A stretch of DNA of 64,000 nt from assembly GCF_007741535.1 (NCBI RefSeq), contig NZ_CP036525.1, forward strand, positions 7,936,001 through 8,000,000, written 5' to 3'. The position numbers and the translations under genes were made by a program. Below, piece by piece: positions 44,440 to 52,079 of this stretch. Origin of the DNA: Rubripirellula lacrimiformis (GTDB taxonomy: Bacteria > Planctomycetota > Planctomycetia > Pirellulales > Pirellulaceae). The notes below the pieces were generated by a model, which saw nothing but the letters and a program-made list of their open reading frames with translations, had not been told where the DNA came from and searched no databases. The number at the start of each line of letters is the position of its first letter. The first letter of the stretch is position 1.

Positions 44440-44970
44440 TTGGATTCCACCGAACCGGATAACTCCGAACCGACGTCCACCCCCGCGTCGACGCCGCCAA
44501 GCGATGGACAAGTCCGCGCCGAGCCGACGATGCCCGCCGGCATCCAAATCCGCCAGGCGACGCCCAGCGACGCAGCGACGATCCACGCACTGATGCGTCC
44601 CTATGTGATGCAGCGGTTGCTGCTGGCTCGCACCGAGGCCGAGGTCATTGAACTAACCCGGCACGGCTTCGTGGCGTTCCTGATGGATGGTGAACGAGAG
44701 GGTCGGCTGGTCGGTTTTTCGGCCGTTGAAATCTACAGCCCCAAATTGGCCGAACTGCAATGCCTGGCCGTCCATCACGAATACCAGGGAACCGGAGTGG
44801 GACGCGCACTGGTACGACAGTGTGTCGAAAGAGCCAAGAATCTGAACGTGATGGAAGTCATGGCGATCAGTTCATCCGAAAAATTCTTGCAGGGCTGCGG
44901 ATTTGAATTCTCGCTTCCCGACCAAAAGAAAGCGTTGTTTTGTCAATTGAGACCACGCCCCAAAGAATGA
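44440..44970 (+). CDS. GNAT-type N-acetyltransferase, ArgA/N-acetylglutamate synthase-like
   Basis: A protein of about 176 residues. A proline/serine-rich head is followed by a GNAT domain: IQIRQATPSDAATIHALMRPYV, RLVGFSAVEI, ELQCLAVHHEYQGTGVGRALV (acetyl-CoA-binding Q/RxxGxG/A) and MAISSSEKFLQGCGFE. The pattern is close to the ArgA-type N-acetylglutamate synthases of the arginine pathway. The start is not firm: TTG at 44440 has GAGAG upstream, ATG at 44530 is also possible, and the TTG at 44389 overlaps the aroDE stop. It overlaps the next gene by 4 bp (ATGA), so the two are co-translated. Confidence 0.82.
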   Translation: MDSTEPDNSEPTSTPASTPPSDGQVRAEPTMPAGIQIRQATPSDAATIHALMRPYVMQRLLLARTEAEVIELTRHGFVAFLMDGEREGRLVGFSAVEIYSPKLAELQCLAVHHEYQGTGVGRALVRQCVERAKNLNVMEVMAISSSEKFLQGCGFEFSLPDQKKALFCQLRPRPKE

Positions 44971-45713
44971 CCCCCGCCCCGGTCGCCCCCAACAAACGCG
45001 GTTGCCGATTCACCATCCGATCCACGCTTCTGGCAATGGCGTGGGTCGCATTGGCGCTGGCCTGTTACACAACGTTCCAGACCAACCTGCGACGCAGCCA
45101 GCAAGAACACATCTTGTACCAACGGGCCGAAACATTGGAATCGCTGCAAGAAAATGTGTACGCGATGCAGGTGCCCCGAACCGCGAATTCACAGCGTGGA
45201 TTTTTGTCCGGTCGCGATCTGGACCTAGCGGATTTCAGCGGCGTCAACGTCGTCGCCGGAAGCGGTGCGTTTCAGAGCACATCGATGGTGGGCGCCAATT
45301 TCAGCGGCGCGACCATCACGGTCGGCGGGGCATCGTTTCAACACACCAAACTGGACGGTGCGGATCTTCGCGGCGCCACGATCACCGTCGGCAGTTCATC
45401 GCTACAGATCACCAGTTTCCAAGCCGCCGACCTACGCGGCGCGGTGATCGTCACGCCCGGCGGAGCCACGCTGCAGTACGCGTCGTTCCGCGATGCCGAC
45501 CTCAGCAGTGCCACGATCGACTGCCAAAGCGACCTCTCATCATTCCAAGAAGTCGACATCAACGGCGTCGAATTTGCGGCTGCGGATCTGACCGGCATCC
45601 ACGCCGACGGGCTTACCAGTGCCTACTTTTGGGCCCCGCCAAGCTACGACGACCGAACCAAATTCCCTGCCGATTTCGACCCTCAAAGAGCAGGCTGGAA
45701 ACGACGGCCCTAG
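44967..45713 (+). CDS. Membrane-anchored pentapeptide-repeat protein
   Basis: A 248-residue protein. One hydrophobic helix near the N-terminus (LLAMAWVALALACYTTF) anchors it. A coiled-coil-like stretch follows, then a right-handed quadrilateral beta-helix made of A(D/N)LxG-type pentapeptides: SMVGANFSGATITVG, KLDGADLRGATITVG, SFQAADLRGAVIV and SFRDADLSSATID, which gives an about 25-residue super-period. The C-terminal YFWAPPSYDDRTKFPADFDP segment is found in other planctomycete pentapeptide proteins by my recollection. The ATG at 44967 overlaps the acetyltransferase stop by 4 bp. Function unknown. Confidence 0.82.
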   Translation: MTPAPVAPNKRGCRFTIRSTLLAMAWVALALACYTTFQTNLRRSQQEHILYQRAETLESLQENVYAMQVPRTANSQRGFLSGRDLDLADFSGVNVVAGSGAFQSTSMVGANFSGATITVGGASFQHTKLDGADLRGATITVGSSSLQITSFQAADLRGAVIVTPGGATLQYASFRDADLSSATIDCQSDLSSFQEVDINGVEFAAADLTGIHADGLTSAYFWAPPSYDDRTKFPADFDPQRAGWKRRP

Positions 45714-45758
45714 AGCTCGGCGTGATGCCCCCCCGCAAGCTAGGCATCCCCCATGAAT

Positions 45759-47087
45759 TCACAACGCTTCGTCTTCGTCGTTCTCTTCGTCGTCATCATC
45801 ATCTTCGTCGGTGAATGAATCTTCATCCGAGACCGGGGGCAACGTCCCGGCCGCGTCTCGGTCGCGGATCCACAGAGGCACCAACAGGATCGCCCCGGCC
45901 CACCCCAGGATCACCCAGGGTCCGCTGAAACTTCCTGGCCACCACGACAACGATTCCATCATTCGCCATGCGAACAATTGAAGCGTCAATACGATTGGCA
46001 TCGCGATCGCAAACGCGCCCAGCCCATCGGTGGAACGGATCACCCAGCGACGGATCGGCACAGCCAAGATCGTCGCCACCACGGTGACGGCAATCACCGT
46101 TTTCCAGCCCACCACCAACGACGGCAATGTGATGATCGCGATCAGATCGATCAAGCGACGCGTGGAATTGCCCAGCGGATCGGTTTTCGGATCTGCTGCC
46201 GGACAAAATGCGGGGGCCAGCGACCGGCCGATCATCACCGCCGCCGCGATCGACGTCAGCACGCGGACCAGCGCATCGACATAGATACTGCTGCCGGTCC
46301 ATAGCGGACGACCATCGACCATTTGCCAGGTCACGATCATCAGCGGCGGCAGGGCTAGGATCGCGACTGCGACCACGCCCAAACCGATTTGCACCAAGCG
46401 TACCGGCAAAGTGTTTCGATCCATCCGAATCAACCCCATCGCCCACGACACCGCCAAGCCGAACCCATGGAACAGCAACACCACAAGAACCGGTGTGTCG
46501 ACGACGGGAGCCCATAGCGGACCGCCGTGCCAATGCGTCGACTGACCAGGCAGACTTAGCTGGTACAGTTGGCCGATCGCCACCAACGTCAACGAGGCCC
46601 CCACGATGCCCTCGACAATGGGGTATCGCGGCGAGATCGGCAACCGACAAGACCGGCACTTGCCGCCCAACGCTAACCACCCAAATACCGGAAAATTGTC
46701 ACGCGCCTTCAACTGGGCATGGCAGCGTGGGCAGTACGATCGGCCGTTGACCCCCTGGCCTCGCGGCATCCGCCAAACCACCACGTTCAGAAAGCTGCCG
46801 ATGGACGAACCGACCCAAAAACACCACAAAAACACGATCACATCGATCGTCCGAGGAATAATCAGGTCATCAGATTGGTAGTAATCGGTTCCGGCGGCCT
46901 GCCAAGCGGACAACCCAAAAATGTAGGCCGCCACCGCAAACACGACTCCCACCAGGGAAATCAAGAAGGGGATTCGGATCGGAAATCGTCGACGTGGCAA
47001 AACGAGCTTTCGAGGGTGTGAAACGTCATCTCGGCCCTGGCCTACTGGCAGTGCAGCGGGCAACTGGCAGTACACGGGGACCTTCAC
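45759..47087 (-). CDS. Prepilin peptidase with divergent catalytic motif and acidic tail
   Basis: A 442-residue membrane protein of the A24 type IV prepilin peptidase family. The N-terminal domain shows CPRC and CRSC, the zinc-ribbon of the DiS_P_DiS methyltransferase part, followed by ARDNFPVFGWLALGGK. The first catalytic Asp is in LIRMDRNTLPVRL. The second, usually GxGD, reads RLIDLIAIITL, so the Gly before the Asp is lost. About eight membrane helices are visible. The tail EDSFTDEDDDDDEENDEDE is strongly acidic. It could process the DUF1559 pilin-like protein at 14.4 kb. The start at 47087 is uncertain. Confidence 0.85.
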   Translation of the reverse strand: MKVPVYCQLPAALPVGQGRDDVSHPRKLVLPRRRFPIRIPFLISLVGVVFAVAAYIFGLSAWQAAGTDYYQSDDLIIPRTIDVIVFLWCFWVGSSIGSFLNVVVWRMPRGQGVNGRSYCPRCHAQLKARDNFPVFGWLALGGKCRSCRLPISPRYPIVEGIVGASLTLVAIGQLYQLSLPGQSTHWHGGPLWAPVVDTPVLVVLLFHGFGLAVSWAMGLIRMDRNTLPVRLVQIGLGVVAVAILALPPLMIVTWQMVDGRPLWTGSSIYVDALVRVLTSIAAAVMIGRSLAPAFCPAADPKTDPLGNSTRRLIDLIAIITLPSLVVGWKTVIAVTVVATILAVPIRRWVIRSTDGLGAFAIAMPIVLTLQLFAWRMMESLSWWPGSFSGPWVILGWAGAILLVPLWIRDRDAAGTLPPVSDEDSFTDEDDDDDEENDEDEAL

Positions 47088-47416
47088 GCAGGCCGCATCC
47101 TAACCGAGACAAATTTGCATACGCAATTCGGCACCCCAAAAGCCCATCGCCGCGCAGTCGCCGGGAACGTCCTGAATCGCCCGCGACCTGGCCTACGCGA
47201 CCTGGCCTACGCGACCTGGCTTGCAGGGCTTGGCAGATGGGGCGCTGGCTGCGTCCGGCCGACCGATCAGGCATCAACCCAACCGACTGTCTCCCCATGG
47301 CAGGCCGCGAGTCGTTAGAATGCGAATCACTTATCGGTCATCCGGTGACCACATTGCAGATCCCCATGACGGGCTCCCGACGCTTTCGCCCAAGCATCGC
47401 CTCAACCTGAGAATCA
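47088..47416. repeat. Gene-free stretch with 14-bp tandem repeat
   Basis: The unit GCGACCTGGCCTAC repeats 2.8 times at 47183-47221. The 14-bp period is not a multiple of three, and no coding frame or ribosome site exists here. It separates the divergent prepilin peptidase and REC-HATPase genes and should contain both promoters. Confidence 0.6.
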
Positions 47417-48370
47417 ATGACAGGCACTTCTCACATCCTGGTCGTCGACGACAGCCCGACCCAACTGCGTCAGATGCAGATGGTGCTAGAGCAGGACGGA
47501 TTCATCGTACGCGCGGTCGAAAATGCCCAGGCGGCGCTCGAGGCGATCGAGCGGGAGTTACCCGCGTTGGTCGTCACGGACCTCGAGATGCCGGGCATGA
47601 GCGGGCTGGAATTGGTGGAAACACTGCACTGTTCGCACAAGTCGTTGCCCGTGCTGTTGACGACCGCCGAGGGCAGTGAAGACGTGGCGGCCGAAGCGCT
47701 GCGGCGCGGGGCCACTAGCTACGTGCCCAAACGTGACATCTCGCGGACCCTGTGCTCGGTCGCTCGGCAAATCTTGTCGGTCCACTACGAAGCCCAATCG
47801 GTTCGCGAAATCGCCAAGTTCGCAGTGGGCTATTCGCTGAAACTAACGCTCGGGAACGACGAATCGCTGGTCCCCAAGATCATCGCCAGATTGGAACAAC
47901 CGCTGGTCGAACTGGAATTGTTCGACGAGGGCGAACGCATGCAGATCGCGATGGCTCTGGACGAAGCGTTGGTCAACGCGATCATTCACGGCAACCTCGA
48001 AGTGTCGTCGGACCTGCGCCAAACCAACGATGGCCAGGCCTACGTCGACAAGATCAGCCAGCGGAAATCCGAATCGCCTTACCGCGACCGTAAACTGCAT
48101 GTGATCCTGGACGCCAACCGAGATTTGGCGACCTTCACCATCCGCGACGAGGGCAACGGATTCGACTGTGCCGAACTGCGTGACCCGACGAATCCCGAGA
48201 ACCTAGAACGTGCCGGGGGCCGCGGCCTGCTTTTGATCCATGCCTTCATGGACGAAGTCAGCCACAACGATGTCGGCAACGAGATTGTGATGGTCAAGCG
48301 AAAGCCGACTCCCGAATCGACCGACGCCGAACCGACCGACGATTCGGCCGAAAACGCTGCCCAGAACTGA
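47417..48370 (+). CDS. Response regulator with HATPase (anti-sigma/RsbW-like) output
   Basis: A 317-residue protein. The N-terminal receiver (1-125) has DDSP at the acidic pocket, phospho-acceptor D55 in VVTDLEMPG, and the conserved Lys in SYVPKRD. The C-terminal part is a GHKL ATPase of the RsbW type: N box ALDEALVNAIIHGNLE, G1 IRDEGNGFD and G2 GGRGLLLIHAFMDEV. It carries no HisKA dimerisation helix, so it is a Ser-kinase/anti-sigma fold under direct control of a receiver. A partner anti-anti-sigma (SpoIIAA/STAS) is not adjacent. The C-tail is acidic. Confidence 0.88.
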   Translation: MTGTSHILVVDDSPTQLRQMQMVLEQDGFIVRAVENAQAALEAIERELPALVVTDLEMPGMSGLELVETLHCSHKSLPVLLTTAEGSEDVAAEALRRGATSYVPKRDISRTLCSVARQILSVHYEAQSVREIAKFAVGYSLKLTLGNDESLVPKIIARLEQPLVELELFDEGERMQIAMALDEALVNAIIHGNLEVSSDLRQTNDGQAYVDKISQRKSESPYRDRKLHVILDANRDLATFTIRDEGNGFDCAELRDPTNPENLERAGGRGLLLIHAFMDEVSHNDVGNEIVMVKRKPTPESTDAEPTDDSAENAAQN

Positions 48371-48427
48371 TCAGAGCGCGACTCGTCTCGATCGCTGTCC
48401 CCGCACTTCAACCACACCGATCGATTG

Positions 48428-49894
48428 ATGCCGGTCCCTTCGATTCGTCGCAGCAATGCCAACGAACATCCGATTCGCGAAGATGGCGACTATGTCCTGT
48501 ATTGGATGATCGCATTTCGCCGCACTCGGTACAATTTCTCCCTGCAGCACGCCGTCGATCTGGCCAAACAGTACCGCAAGCCGTTGGTCATTTTCGAACC
48601 ACTGCGGACCCGTTATCGCTGGGCCAGCGACCGATTGCACCAGTTTGTGATCGAAGGCATGCGTGACAACGCGGCGATGCTCTCTAGCAAACCGGTCACC
48701 TACTATCCGTACGTCGAACCCCGGCCCGGTGTCGGCACACCGCTGCTGCATCGTTTGGCGGCCCGCGCCGTCACGGTCGTCACCGATGAATACCCGTGTT
48801 TTTTCCTGCCGCACATGATCACGGCGGTCAAGGATCGACTACCGGCTCGCCTGGAACTGGTCGACAGCAACGGGGTGATGCCACTTCGCCAACCCGAGCG
48901 GACCTTCACGGTTGCCCATAGCTATCGCCGCTGGATGCAGAAAAACATCCTGGACGCGCTGTGTGAAATGCCGGACGAAGATCCGCTGAAAGGGTCTCGC
49001 CTGCCGCGGCTGGACCGCTTGCCAACGTCGATCACCAAGCGCTGGCCGGCGGCCGACATCGACGATTTGTTGAACGGGGGATTGGCGTCGATCCCCATCG
49101 ACCACGACGTCCTGCCCAGCCCGACGGTCCGGGGCGGTGCCAAAGACGCGGCCAAGCGACTTAGCCGGTTCATGGATCACACCATCGATTCCTATAGCGA
49201 TGACCGCAATCATCCCGACGAACACGCAACCACGGGGCTGAGCCCGCACCTGCATTTCGGTCACCTTTCGGCTCACGAATTGGTCAGCCGAATCTTCGAA
49301 CACCAAGACTGGTCGCCGGACAAACTCTCGCCTCCCAACGGCAAGAACCACGGCTTTTGGAACGTTGACGAGTCGTCCGAAGCGCTGCTGGATCAAGTGC
49401 TGACATGGCGAGAAATGGGGTTCAACCTCAGTTTCCGCGAACCCGACCAGTACGACAAATTCGAGTCGCTGCCAGATTGGGCCAAAAAATCGCACCAGCA
49501 AACGATGTCCGACCCGCGGCCAGAAACCTACACCGCCGAACAACTAGAAGCCGCCCAGACGGGTGATGAACTGTGGAACGCCGCCCAACGAGAGATCGTG
49601 GAGACCGGCGTGATGCACAATTACATGCGGATGCTGTGGGGCAAAAAGATCCTGCAGTGGAGTCCCACGCCCCAGCAGGCGCTGCGGATCATGATCGATC
49701 TGAACAACAAATATGGGCTGGATGGTCGGGATCCAAATTCTTATAGCGGAATTTTTTGGGTATTAGGGCGGTATGACCGAGCTTGGGGCCCAAAACGGCC
49801 GATTTTTGGCAGTGTCCGGTACATGACCAGCGATAGTGCGAGGCGAAAACTGCGCCTAAAACGTTACCTACAACGCCACACCGACTCAAATTAG
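48428..49894 (+). CDS. phr: Class II CPD photolyase
   Basis: A 488-residue flavin DNA-repair enzyme that splits UV-made cyclobutane pyrimidine dimers with light. The N-terminal DYVLYWMIAFRRTRYNFSLQ and PLVIFEPLRTRYRWASDR strands and the C-terminal MHNYMRMLWGKKILQWS, LNNKYGLDGRDPNSYSG and DRAWGPKRPIFGSVRYM blocks match class II enzymes, not class I. The ATG at 48428 is preferred over the TTG at 48425. It lies 58 bp after the REC-HATPase gene on the same strand. Confidence 0.93.
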   Translation: MPVPSIRRSNANEHPIREDGDYVLYWMIAFRRTRYNFSLQHAVDLAKQYRKPLVIFEPLRTRYRWASDRLHQFVIEGMRDNAAMLSSKPVTYYPYVEPRPGVGTPLLHRLAARAVTVVTDEYPCFFLPHMITAVKDRLPARLELVDSNGVMPLRQPERTFTVAHSYRRWMQKNILDALCEMPDEDPLKGSRLPRLDRLPTSITKRWPAADIDDLLNGGLASIPIDHDVLPSPTVRGGAKDAAKRLSRFMDHTIDSYSDDRNHPDEHATTGLSPHLHFGHLSAHELVSRIFEHQDWSPDKLSPPNGKNHGFWNVDESSEALLDQVLTWREMGFNLSFREPDQYDKFESLPDWAKKSHQQTMSDPRPETYTAEQLEAAQTGDELWNAAQREIVETGVMHNYMRMLWGKKILQWSPTPQQALRIMIDLNNKYGLDGRDPNSYSGIFWVLGRYDRAWGPKRPIFGSVRYMTSDSARRKLRLKRYLQRHTDSN

Positions 49895-50035
49895 CCATCT
49901 TTCATGCCAAAAGGCCTTGCCCATCTGCTGCGATATCGATAAATTCCCCGATTCTTCGTAGTCCGATCCGTCACTGGATATCGCTGCGAATTGGTGGTTA
50001 CATCCCGAAAAGCACGCAAAAAACAAGTCATTTAC

Positions 50036-50485
50036 GTGGTCGCTCAACCAACTTTTATCGCAAAACCCGGCCAAATTGAAAAGCAATGGCACCACGTCGA
50101 CGCATCGGACGAAGTCCTGGGTCGATTGGCTAGCGATATCGCAGTCGTCTTGATGGGCAAGCACCGCCCGCAATACACGCCTAACACCGATTGCGGCGAT
50201 TTCGTTGTCGTGACCAACGCCGAAAAGATTGCGATGACCGGTCGCAAAATGGACGTTCGTCACTACACCTGGTACACCGGACACCCCGGTTTGCGTTTGG
50301 AAAGCTACGGCAACCGCCTCAGCCGCAAACCCGAAGACTTGATCTACCACGCCGTTCGCCGGATGCTTCCAAAGAACAAGCTGGCTTATCAAATGATCAA
50401 GAAACTAAAGATCTATGCCGGTTCCGAGCACCCGCACACCGCACAAATGCCTCAAGAACTGAAGCGAACTAGCAAAAAAGTCTAG
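50036..50485 (+). CDS. rplM: 50S ribosomal protein L13
   Basis: About 149 residues if started at the GTG at 50036. The family blocks are present: PTFIAKPGQIEKQWHHVDASDEVLGRLAS, GKHRPQYTPNTDCGDFVVVTNA, KMDVRHYTWYTGHPGL and the AVRRMLPKNKLAYQMIKKLKIYAGSEHPH end. The frame is open to 49991, where a TTG/GTG pair could give a 15-residue basic extension (SRKARKKQVI), so the true start is uncertain. It forms the usual pair with rpsI, 70 bp downstream. It binds 23S rRNA early in 50S assembly. Confidence 0.95.
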   Translation: MVAQPTFIAKPGQIEKQWHHVDASDEVLGRLASDIAVVLMGKHRPQYTPNTDCGDFVVVTNAEKIAMTGRKMDVRHYTWYTGHPGLRLESYGNRLSRKPEDLIYHAVRRMLPKNKLAYQMIKKLKIYAGSEHPHTAQMPQELKRTSKKV

Positions 50486-50555
50486 TTTCTCAGGTTCACC
50501 TGGCCATCTTATTTTCAAGCACATTTAACTCCCTCATTCACAAACGTTCGAACCT

Positions 50556-50969
50556 ATGATCGTCGTCAAAAAGGACAAAATCAACGGAGACGCCCTGGGC
50601 ACTGGCCGACGCAAAAGCAGCGTCGCGCGAGTCCGAGTGCGTCCCGGCAGCGGCAAGTTCATGGTCAATGGGAAAGAGATCGAACAATACTTTGTGAATG
50701 ATCAGCATCGCACTGCGATCATGCAAACTCTGGAAGCCGCCGAACACACCGAAAAAGTCGATGTGATCGTGCGAGTCAACGGTGGCGGCATGACCGGTCA
50801 AAGCGGTGCGGTACGCATGGGCTTGGCTCGAGCCTTGGTCAGCCATGACGAAGCACTGCACGATCCAATGCGAGAAGGCAGCTTCCTGACGCGAGATTCG
50901 CGTATGAAGGAACGAAAGAAACCTGGTCTGCGTGGTGCCCGTCGGGGTGTCCAGTTCAGCAAGCGTTAA
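50556..50969 (+). CDS. rpsI: 30S ribosomal protein S9
   Basis: A 137-residue protein with the S9 pattern GTGRRKSSVARVRVRPGSG, MVNGKEIEQYF, VRVNGGGMTGQSGAVRMGLARAL and the C-terminal RKKPGLRGARRGVQFSKR tail that reaches the decoding centre. It follows rplM, the standard bacterial pair. The short N-terminal extension (IVVKKDKINGDA) is unusual but small. Confidence 0.96.
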   Translation: MIVVKKDKINGDALGTGRRKSSVARVRVRPGSGKFMVNGKEIEQYFVNDQHRTAIMQTLEAAEHTEKVDVIVRVNGGGMTGQSGAVRMGLARALVSHDEALHDPMREGSFLTRDSRMKERKKPGLRGARRGVQFSKR

Positions 50970-51308
50970 TTCGCTTCTGCGTTTGCCCACTTCAGCCGCC
51001 GATTCTTTCGGCGGCCCCCGCGTGGCAAACAGGATTGGCATTTTTGCCGCAGCCAAACTTGCTGGTGATGAATCGGGTGCAAAGACGCTTCGTTCTTTGG
51101 CCTCCGAATCATTTAGCTTCGAAAAAGCGGATTTCGGCGAGCTATTTGCACTGTTCTGATCGTCATGGGCGATTCGCTTGCCAGATTGGCTGGCGGTCGC
51201 TTTATCTTTTGCTGATCGCGTGCGAAACTTTGCAGGCGAGAAATAGCACGAGACATAGCGTCGGAAAGCGATTTCGATGCACTACATTCAACAGTCAGAG
51301 GGTTGGTT
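50970..51308. other. Gene-free stretch with a hairpin after rpsI
   Basis: About 340 bp between rpsI and infA. A perfect 8-bp stem (GCCGCCGA at 50995-51002 with TCGGCGGC at 51008-51015, loop TTCTT) lies 26 bp after the rpsI stop. It lacks a T-run but may end the rplM-rpsI transcript. The rest holds no supported gene. Confidence 0.5.
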
Positions 51309-51530
51309 TTGGGAAAAAAAGAAGATGCTTTCGAAGTCGAAGGCACAGTCACACAGGCACTCGCCAACACACGCTTTCGGGTCCAATTGGAAACCGGCAG
51401 TGAAGTGATGGCCCACGTTGCCGGACGAATGCGGAAACACTTTATCCGGATCGTTCCGGGCGACAAAGTTCGTGTGGAGCTGTCTCCGTACGACCTGACC
51501 AAAGGTCGGATCACCTACCGCGAACGGTAA
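51309..51530 (+). CDS. infA: Translation initiation factor IF-1
   Basis: A 73-residue OB-fold protein that binds the 30S A site. [41 protein letters not shown] and [21 protein letters not shown] are the family blocks. The start is a TTG at 51309; AGAGG lies 6 nt upstream, whereas the TTG at 51303 would touch the ribosome site. It is a single gene, not inside the S10/spc operon. Confidence 0.95.
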   Translation: MGKKEDAFEVEGTVTQALANTRFRVQLETGSEVMAHVAGRMRKHFIRIVPGDKVRVELSPYDLTKGRITYRER

Positions 51531-52079
51531 TGCAGATCCGTTTCCGGCATATAGTTCGGAAACGTTGATCGCTATTTCTGCCGCGCCGCTGCGAAGAAAA
51601 TTCGCATCGTGACGCGCAGCGGCCAATCGGCATGCTCCCAAAGCGCCGTCGCGATACTCGCCAACAGCCTCGGCCCTCGATTTGGGATCACCAAACCGCT
51701 AGTGGTTTGTCGATGGAATCATCCGCGACGCGTAAGCGGCCGGGATTGCCCCATGTCCATCCCTATAGCTTCACGGCCAGCGGATCGTCATTTCAGGCGA
51801 TTTTGCGCGCCCCACGATGGGATCCATGCGGCCAAGCAGTGCTGATCAAGAACTCAGGTTGCCGTCATTTGCCTAACCGGCGAAACTTCTGATTAGCTCG
51901 AAACTTCTGGCTTGTTCGGCGGGTAGTACTATGCGTACGACGGTCGGCAACCGATTCGACGGCGGGTGATTTCCGATCAACGATGTTGGATCGGCGACCT
52001 GTGCGGACCACCAAGCACGAAATGTAATCGGCGGGCAATCTTGCCCGCCATCAAATGCCCTTTTGAGGATGATGACGCG
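51531..52079. repeat. Gene-free stretch with a degenerate A-repeat copy
   Basis: Around 51724-51783, the string with AAGCGGCCGGGATTG and CTTCACGGCCAGCGG is the inverse complement of the A unit found at 54878-55396, with more mismatches and a changed middle. The remainder of the 549 bp has no supported gene. Confidence 0.55.

Noticed and set aside
51303-51530. TTG at 51303 as the infA start
   Set aside because: It would leave no spacing to the AGAGG site; the TTG at 51309 gives a normal spacing and the expected length.
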